Made by a program: the position numbers and the translations under genes
Part shown: positions 17,043 through 25,765 of the stretch, piece after piece
Numbering within the stretch: position 1 is the first letter of the stretch
How the letters are laid out: each line of letters opens with the position of its first letter
The notes under the pieces: model-generated
The model's database searches: none
What the model was told of the DNA's origin: nothing
Seen by the model: the letters and a program-made list of their open reading frames with translations, nothing else
Assembly: GCA_028281535.1 (NCBI GenBank)
Contig: JANQJS010000002.1
Span: 124,001 to 188,000 of the forward strand
Direction of reading: 5' to 3'
Source of the DNA: Sedimentisphaerales bacterium
Lineage (GTDB): Bacteria; Planctomycetota; Phycisphaerae; Sedimentisphaerales; SM23-30
DNA: 64,000 nt

Positions 17043-18770
17043 TTAATCTGCATTTATTTCATCATTATCCTGTGTGACTCTGAGAATCTCTTCCGGTGTG
17101 GTTAGTCCCTCCAGGACTTTGCAAATACCATCATGACGCATAGAAACATGATCGTCTGAAGCGCATTTTAAAATTTGCTCAGTATTGGGTCTGTCTGCTA
17201 TGAGTTGACGCATCTGTTCCGTGATGCGAAGAAGTTCAAAAATACCAATTCGCCCTTTGAGTCCGCTGTTCATACACTCATTGCAACCGACGCCATGTTG
17301 CAGCATGGCGCCTGGTTCTATTCGAATCGAATTGTTTAAATTACGAATGAGTGATTCGTCAGGCTTGTAAGGTTGCTTACAGGAAGGGCAAATTTGTCGA
17401 ACCAATCGCTGGGCCAGCACTGCTTGAAGCGAACTACCTAACAGGAAAGGCTCGATACCCATATCAATTAAACGAGTCACCGCGCCTGCGGCATCGTTTG
17501 TATGTAATGTTGAGAAGACTAAGTGGCCAGTTAAAGCGGACCGGACAGCAATGTCTGCCGTTTCTCTGTCGCGTATTTCACCCACCATAACAATATCGGG
17601 ATCTTGTCGTAAAATATGTCGCAAGCCTGTTGCAAAGTTAAGACCTCGCTTAGCATTCACAGGCATTTGCACAATGCCTTCCAATTGGTATTCGACAGGA
17701 TCTTCAATGGTAATAATTTTTAACGATGGACTGAAAATTTTATTAAGCGCCGCATAAAGTGTGGTTGTTTTACCACTACCCGTGGGCCCTGTTACCAGGA
17801 TGATGCCATGGGATTTACTCAGGCAAGATGAAAATCCATCGAGTGTGAGGTTGTTCATGCCCAGGTCTTCTAGTGTGATTAACGCGTTTGATCGGTCCAG
17901 CAAACGCATCGTGACCGCTTCACCAAAAATGGTTGGAATAGTAGATACGCGAATATCGACTTTGCCATCATTTGTTTTAAATTCAATGTGTCCATCTTGA
18001 GGGACAAATCGCTCGGCAATATTCATATGTGCCATGATTTTTATACGAGAAATAATGGCTGCTTGTAATCGTTTCGGCGATGGTGCTCTTTCGACGAGTA
18101 CGCCATCGATGCGATATTTTGTTTTGAGTTCATGTTCAAAAGGTTCAATATGAACGTCACTGGCTCGAGCTTCAATGGCTTCCAATAAAATCAGATTGAC
18201 CAAATTGACCAGCGAAGGTTCGCGTGCCAATTCATGGAGTTTAGCCGCAGAGTAATCATCCGAGTCGGCTAACTCTTCCAATGATGGGGCTTCGGTCGGT
18301 GCCAGATTCTCGAGCATGCGGGCAACGTTGCTGCCATAATGTTTCAGGATGGCTTTTTCCAACGAATTTGGATGGCAAAAATGGCGATTAATTCCCAGGC
18401 CTGTGACCAATTTAATTTCCTCGATCGCATGCGTATCAAATGGATTTGACATCGCAATATCGAGATGGCCATTATTTTGACGGAGTGGAATGAGGTTATG
18501 CTTGCTGACCAGTTCTGCAGGGACTTGAGATATCGCTTTGGAATCGATTGTGATTTCTTCGAGATCCACTGCAGGAATAGATGCTTGGTGCGCCAATGCT
18601 TCATTCAGTTGCGATTGGGAAATCATACCCCGGCCAATTAAAATGTTGCCAAGGCTTCTATGCGTTTGTCTGGATTGATCTTGCAGTGCCTGTTCGAGTT
18701 TAGCCGAATCGAGGTAGGCGCTATCGCATAGAATCTCTCCAATTTTTTTTCGAATCACTGGAACAACCAT
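17043..18770 (-). CDS. gspE: Type II secretion ATPase GspE
   Basis: Hexameric cytoplasmic ATPase that drives the pseudopilus. In the 575 residues: MshEN-type N-terminal domains (about 1-150, with SLGNILIGRGMISQSQLNEALAHQ), Walker A GPTGSGKT at 328-335, the Walker B region RQDPDIVMVGEIRD at 388-401, and a four-Cys zinc site (C461, C464, C496, C499). MshEN domains in related ATPases bind cyclic di-GMP; whether this one does is open. First gene of the operon. The ATG follows GGGGAG at only about four bases, slightly short. Confidence 0.95.
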   Translation of the reverse strand: MVVPVIRKKIGEILCDSAYLDSAKLEQALQDQSRQTHRSLGNILIGRGMISQSQLNEALAHQASIPAVDLEEITIDSKAISQVPAELVSKHNLIPLRQNNGHLDIAMSNPFDTHAIEEIKLVTGLGINRHFCHPNSLEKAILKHYGSNVARMLENLAPTEAPSLEELADSDDYSAAKLHELAREPSLVNLVNLILLEAIEARASDVHIEPFEHELKTKYRIDGVLVERAPSPKRLQAAIISRIKIMAHMNIAERFVPQDGHIEFKTNDGKVDIRVSTIPTIFGEAVTMRLLDRSNALITLEDLGMNNLTLDGFSSCLSKSHGIILVTGPTGSGKTTTLYAALNKIFSPSLKIITIEDPVEYQLEGIVQMPVNAKRGLNFATGLRHILRQDPDIVMVGEIRDRETADIAVRSALTGHLVFSTLHTNDAAGAVTRLIDMGIEPFLLGSSLQAVLAQRLVRQICPSCKQPYKPDESLIRNLNNSIRIEPGAMLQHGVGCNECMNSGLKGRIGIFELLRITEQMRQLIADRPNTEQILKCASDDHVSMRHDGICKVLEGLTTPEEILRVTQDNDEINAD

Positions 18771-19145
18771 GTTCTCCCCATTTATTACATGAGTAGTAAT
18801 ATAAAACCAAATTATATAATGGATTATATCGTTAACGGGATATTTTTACAAGGTGAAACTTACAAACTTCCTTCTGAACTTTGTGCTACGTACACCTATA
18901 TATTCAGACGCTTGGCAGCCAAAATAGTTACCCTAAAAATGATAAAAGATTCGTTTTTATTGAAAATTCTACTTTTCGACGAATGGCAAAACTCAACAAA
19001 TCAAGCGAACTCTATTTTATTTAAAACAAACTAGTTATAACGATTGTTATAGGACCTCTGTTTTTGGGCTTCGCTACCTATTATCAAGTAAATCAATTCA
19101 GCCAGTCGATAAATTGGATAAGAGCTATCGTGGAGATATGATTGA
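18771..19145. other. Divergent intergenic region between gspE and the membrane-anchored HTH gene
   Basis: About 375 bases without a credible gene. The minus-strand gsp promoter lies near the left end. Toward the right I see no clear sigma-70 pair for the plus-strand gene. A short open frame exists here but has no ribosome site and an atypical composition. Confidence 0.6.
18823..18851 (-). promoter_or_regulatory. Promoter of the type II secretion operon
   Basis: On the minus strand TTGTAA (18851-18846), a 17-base spacer and TATAAT (18828-18823). The predicted start near 18816 gives a leader of about 45 bases before gspE. No other strong promoter was noticed between gspE and gspD, and several genes overlap, so the eleven genes are probably one transcript. 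Confidence 0.7.
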
Positions 19146-19850
19146 ATGATTAATCCAAACTTATTGACTGAAACTGAGGCGGCTCGGTTATTGAATTGTT
19201 CTGTTCATGACCTATCGCAGCATGAAAAGAATGGTGAAATAGAGTGTGTCCATTTTCGTGATTCGAGAATGTATCGGATCAGTCGGCAACCTCAGTTGTA
19301 TCCTAAACCCTCCCCAAAGAGTGATGTATCGAAAATTATAAAGCAGTCGGTCGGAATTGAAGCAGACAAGAAAGATTTTAAGCCTGTAGAGCCAAAGAGT
19401 TTATCGACTAAACCACGTTCACAATTAGTTGATCAATTAAAAGAGCGAGGCAAGATTATCCAATTGATGGAAAAAACCCATCTAATGGAGAAAAAGGGAT
19501 TAATTTCTCAGATTAAACGATTAATCAAACAGAGACTTGTTGCCATAATTGCTTTGGAATTGCTCATTGGTGCTACGATTATGGGGGGAACGATGGCTTA
19601 TGATGAGATCAATGCCAGTAAAGTTCAGGTGGCAGATTTCTATCTCATGGCCAATCATCAGCAAGAGCAGCTCGATTCAGTTCAAGCCCAAAACAGCAGT
19701 TTAATGCTTGAAAATAATAAGGTTAAAAAGGATTTACGCCATTCTAAACTCGAAAATGTCCGGCTTGATACCCAACTTGCGATTCAGGAAGTCAAAATTA
19801 GCCAGGCCCGTAGGATGATCAGCAAGCTCGTCAAAGAGCTTGATCCATAG
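19146..19850 (+). CDS. Membrane-anchored helix-turn-helix/coiled-coil protein of unknown function
   Basis: A 234-residue protein. The N-terminal 45 residues (LLTETEAARLLNCSVHDLSQHEKNGEIECVHFRDSRMYRI) look like an excisionase/MerR-type winged helix. Then come a charged linker with a helical segment, one membrane helix (about 131-151), and a coiled coil (about 170-225). The last 16 residues, SQARRMISKLVKELDP, closely match the last 16 of the large protein ending at 24387. The layout suggests a cytoplasmic DNA- or protein-binding head with an extracytoplasmic coiled coil. It lies between the gsp operon (divergent) and the GntR/ABC operon (same strand). Function unknown. Confidence 0.7.
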   Translation: MINPNLLTETEAARLLNCSVHDLSQHEKNGEIECVHFRDSRMYRISRQPQLYPKPSPKSDVSKIIKQSVGIEADKKDFKPVEPKSLSTKPRSQLVDQLKERGKIIQLMEKTHLMEKKGLISQIKRLIKQRLVAIIALELLIGATIMGGTMAYDEINASKVQVADFYLMANHQQEQLDSVQAQNSSLMLENNKVKKDLRHSKLENVRLDTQLAIQEVKISQARRMISKLVKELDP

Positions 19851-19951
19851 GGTTCAAATTTTCTAGTTCCTCTCCTTATTTTTAACTCATTATAAGATAA
19901 GCGATTATCCTCATTTCAAATTAAGTGGTTTCAAAAAACTAAATTTTGGAG

Positions 19952-19979
19952 TTGATTTTTGCGACAACTGTTGTATTAT
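19952..19979 (+). promoter_or_regulatory. Promoter of the GntR/ABC operon
   Basis: TTGATT (19952-19957), a 16-base spacer and TATTAT (19974-19979). The -10 box lies within the palindromic operator described separately, so binding of a repressor there would block RNA polymerase. Confidence 0.6.
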
Positions 19980-19993
19980 ATGTACAACAGTTG
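19965..19993. promoter_or_regulatory. Perfect palindromic operator, probably for the YtrA-type regulator
   Basis: CAACTGTTGTA and TACAACAGTTG are exact inverted repeats of 11 bases separated by 7 bases, overlapping the -10 box and ending about 23 bases before the regulator's start codon. The inner TGTA...TACA arrangement resembles GntR-family sites. Autoregulation is the natural reading but is inferred. Confidence 0.7.
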
Positions 19994-20016
19994 ATACAGT
20001 GGTTGAGGTTAATCAA

Positions 20017-20403
20017 ATGCACATAAGATTAGATTATCAGAGTGGCGAAGCAATCTATCGTCAGATTGTAGAGCAGGTCAAATATATGATTGCCTCTGGT
20101 GAGCTATCAGCATCTGAGCAACTGCCGAGCATTCGCGAGTTAGCCAATCAACTTAAAATTAACCCGCGAACGGTCGTCAAAGCCTACGATGAACTTAAGT
20201 CAGCTGGATTGGTCGTCATGAGGCACGGACAAGGAGTATTTATTGTGGATAGCCAGGAGGCGCTGCCAGACAAACTCCGACAAAAACAAATTGAGGATAT
20301 GTCCAAGCGTTTATTAGCAGAGGCAGCCCGTATTGGATCGCCCCCGGCGGAGGTCATAAAAATTCTTAAGCTAACCGCAGATAAAATGAGGTCGAAAAAA
20401 TGA
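20017..20403 (+). CDS. GntR-family regulator, YtrA subfamily
   Basis: A 128-residue transcription regulator with an N-terminal winged helix (IYRQIVEQVKYMIASGELSASEQLPSIRELANQLKINPRTVVKAYDELKSAGLVVMRHGQGVFI) and a short C-terminal helical dimerisation tail, as in YtrA. YtrA regulators control a downstream ABC exporter, and this one overlaps the ABC ATPase start (ATGA). The track-length frame starts at a GTG at 19999, but the ATG at 20017 has GAGG eight bases upstream. It probably binds the palindrome in its own promoter. Confidence 0.9.
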   Translation: MHIRLDYQSGEAIYRQIVEQVKYMIASGELSASEQLPSIRELANQLKINPRTVVKAYDELKSAGLVVMRHGQGVFIVDSQEALPDKLRQKQIEDMSKRLLAEAARIGSPPAEVIKILKLTADKMRSKK

Positions 20404-21308
20404 GTGATTATATTATTAAGACAAATCAGTTAACCAGGGCTTTTGGGGATTGCTTGGCATTGAATAATGTTGATCTTCAAATAGAAAATGGAAGACTCGT
20501 TGCGTTGCTGGGCCCCAATGGGGCTGGTAAAACAACCTTGATCCAACTTCTATTGGGTTTGCTCGAACCGAGTGAAGGTAATGCGATCATTTGTGATCGT
20601 GAGAGTCGGGAATTGCCACACGATGTCTTTAGTCGAATTGGCTATATGGGTGACAATGACAATCCGCCTCGATGGGCCACGGCCAATAAATTGATGAAGC
20701 TGCAAGCCGAGGTTTGCCAGCGATTTGATAGAGGGTTGGCCGAAAATCTATTTCAGCGACATAATATCCTACTTGATAAACCCTTTGGCGTAATGAGCAA
20801 AGGGCAAAAGAAATGGTTAAGAGCCGTATTGGTATTAGCATCGAAACCAGATCTACTCATTCTTGATGAGCCGGCAGATGGATTGGATCCTGCGATTCGA
20901 GATGATCTATTTAATTTAATTCGAGAGCAAATTAATGATACCCAGGCAACAGCGTTGGTTGCGACTCATATTATAAGTGATATTGAACGTGTTGCAGATG
21001 AACTCGCCATTATTACTGAAGGCCAGTTACTGGCTTTTGCAAATTTAGAAGATCTTCGCGAAGAAGTGTATGAAATTTATTTGTCGCAAAGATGTCAAGT
21101 GGATCAATTGGATAATAGCTTTGAGCCGTTTGCACAACAATTTGAAGATCAAGGCCTGTTAGTATGGGGGCGTTGTAAAGAAAAATCACGAATGGAGATT
21201 GAAAAAACATTGCCCGCACATGCCACGGTTCGGCATGTCGATTTGAAAACATTTTACTTAGCTGTGACAAAAAATCAGATAGAGAATAAAGTGGAGGCTG
21301 TGATATGA
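20400..21308 (+). CDS. ABC transporter ATP-binding protein (YtrB-like)
   Basis: A 302-residue ATPase with Walker A GPNGAGKTT (about residues 39-47), signature MSKGQKKWLR in place of LSGGQ, Walker B LLILDEPADGLD and the switch His in ATHIISDIERVADE. The altered signature is common in ABC-2 type exporters next to YtrA regulators. The C-terminal 80 residues form an extra domain. The stop overlaps the permease ATG. It energises the membrane protein encoded next, perhaps for efflux or envelope-stress relief; substrate unknown. Confidence 0.9.
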   Translation: MSDYIIKTNQLTRAFGDCLALNNVDLQIENGRLVALLGPNGAGKTTLIQLLLGLLEPSEGNAIICDRESRELPHDVFSRIGYMGDNDNPPRWATANKLMKLQAEVCQRFDRGLAENLFQRHNILLDKPFGVMSKGQKKWLRAVLVLASKPDLLILDEPADGLDPAIRDDLFNLIREQINDTQATALVATHIISDIERVADELAIITEGQLLAFANLEDLREEVYEIYLSQRCQVDQLDNSFEPFAQQFEDQGLLVWGRCKEKSRMEIEKTLPAHATVRHVDLKTFYLAVTKNQIENKVEAVI

Positions 21309-21958
21309 AATTTCCAACCCAATTAACGTTGTTCTTTTTTCGTCAGAGCCTATGGGTGACTCTGCTGGGGCTTGTCATTGCAATAGGATATGTTCTCTAT
21401 TTTCAAGACATTATTAGAACGAATAACGACTCATTTCATTTGTTTATATTGATTCATTCTATTGCGATAGCCGTCATTTTGGGACGATTTCGAAATGAGA
21501 ATTTTATTTATGCCTATACTCGTGGCTATTCGCGCAATCAATTATATCTTGCTAAAATGTCAGCGTCCATTCTGTCGGTTTTAACAGTTTGGTTACCTGT
21601 TGCGTTAGTGATTTGGCTTCCGATTCGATCTGTGATTCAAGATAAACTTTTTCAAAGTCCATATTTTCCATTCATGGAAACAGGGGAAAACATTCTACCT
21701 TTATTTTGGCTATGGGGATACGCATTACTACTACCTATGTTTCATTATGTCTGGATTCGACGTGCTCAGCCAATACCTGGCAGCAACGGGACGGTCTTGC
21801 TGGCGATTGGTTATGTGATGGTAGTAGTAATGCATTCAAACTTTTATAGGAATCCTGCCTGGCTTCAGTTGGTTTTAGTGTCTGTGACGACGCTATCTGC
21901 TCTAGTCCTGCTAATAGGTACCTGGAAGTGTCATCAAAAAATGGAGATGCAAAGATGA
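21305..21958 (+). CDS. ABC-2 type membrane protein
   Basis: A 217-residue protein with about six hydrophobic segments and few charges, placed directly after its ATPase with an ATGA overlap. It has no motif I can name beyond the general layout of an ABC-2 permease. The next gene again overlaps by ATGA, so the four genes form one tightly coupled unit. Confidence 0.75.
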   Translation: MKFPTQLTLFFFRQSLWVTLLGLVIAIGYVLYFQDIIRTNNDSFHLFILIHSIAIAVILGRFRNENFIYAYTRGYSRNQLYLAKMSASILSVLTVWLPVALVIWLPIRSVIQDKLFQSPYFPFMETGENILPLFWLWGYALLLPMFHYVWIRRAQPIPGSNGTVLLAIGYVMVVVMHSNFYRNPAWLQLVLVSVTTLSALVLLIGTWKCHQKMEMQR

Positions 21959-24387
21959 AAGAAAATTTAAGTAATTATGTTGTATATTTTCTTCTGCCGA
22001 TTGCTTTGGGTGTTATTAAATTAGTAATGACGTATTTAGAAAAACATGATAAGTCGTGTGCAAATAAAAAGCCTGGAACTAAATTAACGTATCGTGTTGA
22101 GTCATTTGTTTTTGTGTCGATTTGTCTTTTGTTTTCTCTTGTTGTTTATAATCAAAATAAAAGGACCTATTTGAATTTTGAGTTTTTGCATCCAGACTAT
22201 GCAGTGCTACATAAAATATTGCTAGTGGTTCTAGTTTTGTGGATATTGATATCAATCATTGTTTGTTTGAAAAAACGATTGGTGATAGCTTGTATGCTGG
22301 CGGTTTCAGGTTTTTGGTGTTATCTAGGTTTGTTTGTACCGGCTTTAGGAAATCGTGTGAATCCTTTCATGCAAGCCATGGCACCTGGTGATTCCTGGAA
22401 GCCTGTTGTTACTTATAGTTTTGAATTAGAAAATTCAAATGAACCAGTAGAGCTATTTATTAATGATGTGTCGTTAGGGTACACGCCGGTTAAAATAGCA
22501 TCGCAGGATTTGTATAATAAAGTTCCAGCATTAAATCAAGAGGAGGTTAATGCATATTATAAAAGAGAAGATGGTGGCTGTCGGTCCGTTTATTTAGAGT
22601 GGTATAAGTATGGGATGCATAATGGGGTTTATCGAAAAAGTTATTCGCAAATGTGTTTTTTTAAAATTAAAGTGAATGGCGAGTTTGTTGAAGATTATAG
22701 GATTAGACATAATGGTCTTCCAGGTTACCAGGTTCGGTATGACTATCAATATAACATTTTACTTAACCCTCGAGAAAAATGGCGACGTGAGCGTGATAAA
22801 AAAGATCGTTTGTTGAATTATGCTCGACTCAATGATTACCAGGTTGAGCCACAATGGTTTGACGAAATATCCTCTTTGGGTAATAGCGCTATTCTTGATG
22901 ATAATTGGAAATATAAGGATGCTCAGAAGTTCAGCCAGATGTATGATCAAAAAGCTAAGGAAACTTATGGCATTGGCCAAAAAGACCCGGAAGAGATTTT
23001 TCAGAAAATTTGTCGTCAGCTTGATGCCAAGGGGCGTTTTCATACACGTCAAATTGAAGCGAGAGCTCTCGATTTTGTTCATGATAAACTTCGATTTAAA
23101 CCCCTATTAAAAAAATACAAAAAAGCGATAAGCGGTTATGATCGGCCCTATTATTCGTATTCAAAAGGACATCGTTGGGGTGAAGTCTATTATGAATTTG
23201 ATCATACGCCTCGCGAAAATACATTGCATCATTATTTTTATACTGATCAATATCCCGCAAGTATGTCTGCGGTTGGGTATGTGTTAAGCTTGTGGGATAA
23301 AAAGTTCGATATTGAAAATAATGAAGAAGATAATCTAATTGAAGAAGCATTGTCTCCTCTCTTGATATATCGACATTCTCATGATGTTTATGCCCTTGAG
23401 CAGTTTGGTGGAGAATCGTATGCTAAGTATCTTGAGCGGCAGTTTCGCCGACACAATTGGGTGGTTGCAATGTCTGGTCATCATGCTGGTAGTGCCTCGT
23501 ATAAATATGGTGAGATGTACAACAGGTATTTTGAAAGCCTGATAAACTCACAAACGGAAACAGGTAAACGTTTTCGCGCAGGAAATCAAATGCGATCAGA
23601 GCAGCTGGCAAAACGTATCATTACCTCTACGCATAATATGAACAAGGATGTGCCTGGTTTTATATTTTATGATGACAAGAAAATTGCGATAAGGCTTTGG
23701 GAAACATATCTTCTTGCCGTTCAAAGTTCAAATCAAATTCAACATGAAAAATCAAGGTTGTTAATGGAATATTTAGCTAAGTGTGAAGATAAAGCAACGG
23801 ATAGAATGTATTTACAAGCCTGGAACAATATTTGTTATCAGTTTAAATATGGTTATTTAAATGTAAATTATTATATGCGAGATCATTCCATGGAACATCG
23901 TCTTCTTGTCGCGCGACATTTTTGGAACCAGATGCAGGAGTGTCATTTTGACAAGGAAGATCAAGAGGAAATTCTTAGTAAGATTACTATTGAGCTGGCG
24001 AGTTGTTCTGACCCAAATGCTTTGAGCGAATTTATGGATTTGGAAAAATCAGAAAAATATGTTGATCATCTTTGGTCATTTGTTAATTCTGATGCTGCGA
24101 TTAATCATCCTTTTGTTGAAGTGCTTGCTGGGCATCCCAATCCAGAGATGCGAGAGAGTGTTTTGGATATTATTGAACGGTATCCGGTGAAAAAATATCG
24201 TAACCTGCTTGATGAATTGTTGAATGATTCGGATGAAAAAGTCAGAAAACGAGCCAGTGAGGTCCGGGATTATTTGCAACAAATAAAAAATATGCCAGAG
24301 TGGGAGCCCGCTATGGCGGATGGTCAAATCAATGCCAGTCAGCCTCGCAGAATGATTAGCAAACTTATGTATGCTACCGATCAATAA
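21955..24387 (+). CDS. Large membrane protein with PEGA-like and HEAT-like segments, unknown function
   Basis: An 810-residue protein: four membrane helices (about residues 8-25, 49-66, 84-105, 108-128), then a large soluble part. Just after the membrane region, PVELFINDVSLGYTPVKI resembles a PEGA motif (surface carbohydrate-associated). The far C-terminal part (FVEVLAGHPNPEMRESVLDIIERY...LLDELLNDSDEKVRKRASEVRDYL) resembles two HEAT-type repeats. It ends in SQPRRMISKLMYATDQ, shared with the upstream HTH protein. The ATG at 21955 overlaps the permease stop, which decides the start. Probably a partner of the ABC exporter. No family recognised; the middle 400 residues are Tyr- and Arg-rich. Confidence 0.7.
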   Translation: MKENLSNYVVYFLLPIALGVIKLVMTYLEKHDKSCANKKPGTKLTYRVESFVFVSICLLFSLVVYNQNKRTYLNFEFLHPDYAVLHKILLVVLVLWILISIIVCLKKRLVIACMLAVSGFWCYLGLFVPALGNRVNPFMQAMAPGDSWKPVVTYSFELENSNEPVELFINDVSLGYTPVKIASQDLYNKVPALNQEEVNAYYKREDGGCRSVYLEWYKYGMHNGVYRKSYSQMCFFKIKVNGEFVEDYRIRHNGLPGYQVRYDYQYNILLNPREKWRRERDKKDRLLNYARLNDYQVEPQWFDEISSLGNSAILDDNWKYKDAQKFSQMYDQKAKETYGIGQKDPEEIFQKICRQLDAKGRFHTRQIEARALDFVHDKLRFKPLLKKYKKAISGYDRPYYSYSKGHRWGEVYYEFDHTPRENTLHHYFYTDQYPASMSAVGYVLSLWDKKFDIENNEEDNLIEEALSPLLIYRHSHDVYALEQFGGESYAKYLERQFRRHNWVVAMSGHHAGSASYKYGEMYNRYFESLINSQTETGKRFRAGNQMRSEQLAKRIITSTHNMNKDVPGFIFYDDKKIAIRLWETYLLAVQSSNQIQHEKSRLLMEYLAKCEDKATDRMYLQAWNNICYQFKYGYLNVNYYMRDHSMEHRLLVARHFWNQMQECHFDKEDQEEILSKITIELASCSDPNALSEFMDLEKSEKYVDHLWSFVNSDAAINHPFVEVLAGHPNPEMRESVLDIIERYPVKKYRNLLDELLNDSDEKVRKRASEVRDYLQQIKNMPEWEPAMADGQINASQPRRMISKLMYATDQ

Positions 24388-24394
24388 AATTTTG

Positions 24395-25729
24395 TTAAAT
24401 CTTATTTATATTTACTTCTTCGGAGTTTGTGTTTTGTTCTTCGGTGCTTTGTGAGGTACATTTTACACATACTCCGCTTAATAAGAGTTCACCTGTATTT
24501 TGAAGGCGAATTTTTGCGATAAGCTCAGGTGTAAGAATGGTTCCATTTTTTAGTAGCAAGTTACCAACGATATTTTTTAAATCCCTGGCGATGATCATAC
24601 CTTCTTTTAATTGTTTCGGTGATAATTCTACTTCATTTTCAACAAGTATTTCTTCACGACGTTGATCTAGGATGTCTAGAAAAGCATCCACAAGTTCTGG
24701 GTCGAACATTTTACCACTTCCTTGACGAAGTAAGCTTTGTCCTTCCTGCCACGATACCATTGTTGGCTTTATATTAGAGTAGATTTTTTCATCATAAGCG
24801 TTTACGAGAGTGATGATCCTGGAGATAAGTGGGATATCTTTTCCTTTTAGGCGGTCAGGGGTTCCTGTGCCATCATATTTTTCCTTTTGTGAATATACAC
24901 CTTTAGCGATAGTGTCAAATCCTCCTACCTGGCTTAATATATTGAAACCTGTTTGTGGAAATGGCACTGTTTTATTTTTCGCTTTAGATGCATTTGTTTG
25001 TTTTTCACCCAAAAGGATTAATTTTCCAATATCATGTAAGTGCGCGGCAAATTCTAAATCTCGTAATTCGGATTCTTCCAATCCCAACGACTTTCCTAAT
25101 TCTAATGATAACCTTGCAACACGTTTGGAATGAATCCCAAGAGAAGGACTTACTCCTTCTAGCATACTAGCAAGAATGGCAACAGTGTCCCTGAGTGAGC
25201 TTTCAAGTTTTGTGCGCAGTTTATCTAGAATATCCATCTGCAATTTGATGGCTTTGGTTCGTTTTTCAACCTTCTCTTCTAGCTGTTTATTCCATTGTTC
25301 TAGTTCTTCTTTTTGTTTTCGGGTTAATTCTTCTAGCCTTTTGTTTTCAATTTCTAAATTATAGGAGCGGACAGCATCGCCCACTATTTTGCGTAGATGG
25401 TCATCATTCCAAGGTTTCAATATGAAGTGAGTAATTTGCCCTTCATTAATCGATTTCATTGCCGAATTAAGGTCTGTTTGGCCAGTTAGTGTCATTCGAA
25501 TAGTATTTGGAGCCATTTTGGCTGCACGACTAAGTGTTTCAGGGCCATCCATACCTGGCATCCTCTGGTCACAAATAATAACCGCAATATCTGGATTATT
25601 CTCTAGAATGGTTAATGCTTCTTGACCGCTACTGGCTAGGTGGATGTTATAGCCATCTCGTCGTAAAAGTCGTTTAATAGCGCGTAAAATCGATTGTTCA
25701 TCGTCTATAGCTAAGATTGAGCCTGCCAT
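24395..25729 (-). CDS. Response regulator with degenerate HD-GYP domain
   Basis: A 444-residue protein: receiver domain (phospho-acceptor Asp54 in IICDQRMPGMDG, Lys in ILKPW), a long coiled coil (about 125-170) and an HD-GYP-type domain. The HD dyad is intact (AHLHDIGK, H232-D233), but the HHE motif reads QKE at 281-283 and GYP reads GTP. HD-GYP proteins normally hydrolyse cyclic di-GMP; loss of metal-binding His suggests weak or no activity. It ends with a short Cys pair (CVKC). Last gene of the H-NOX cluster, where HD-GYP regulators are a known output of NO signalling. GAGG precedes the ATG. Confidence 0.85.
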   Translation of the reverse strand: MAGSILAIDDEQSILRAIKRLLRRDGYNIHLASSGQEALTILENNPDIAVIICDQRMPGMDGPETLSRAAKMAPNTIRMTLTGQTDLNSAMKSINEGQITHFILKPWNDDHLRKIVGDAVRSYNLEIENKRLEELTRKQKEELEQWNKQLEEKVEKRTKAIKLQMDILDKLRTKLESSLRDTVAILASMLEGVSPSLGIHSKRVARLSLELGKSLGLEESELRDLEFAAHLHDIGKLILLGEKQTNASKAKNKTVPFPQTGFNILSQVGGFDTIAKGVYSQKEKYDGTGTPDRLKGKDIPLISRIITLVNAYDEKIYSNIKPTMVSWQEGQSLLRQGSGKMFDPELVDAFLDILDQRREEILVENEVELSPKQLKEGMIIARDLKNIVGNLLLKNGTILTPELIAKIRLQNTGELLLSGVCVKCTSQSTEEQNTNSEEVNINKI

Positions 25730-25765
25730 GATTTACCTCATTTTTTAAGTAACTTTATATCAGGT

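Noticed and set aside
18789-19034. 81-codon open frame before the HTH gene
   Set aside because: It overlaps the gsp promoter, has no ribosome site and no recognisable protein features.
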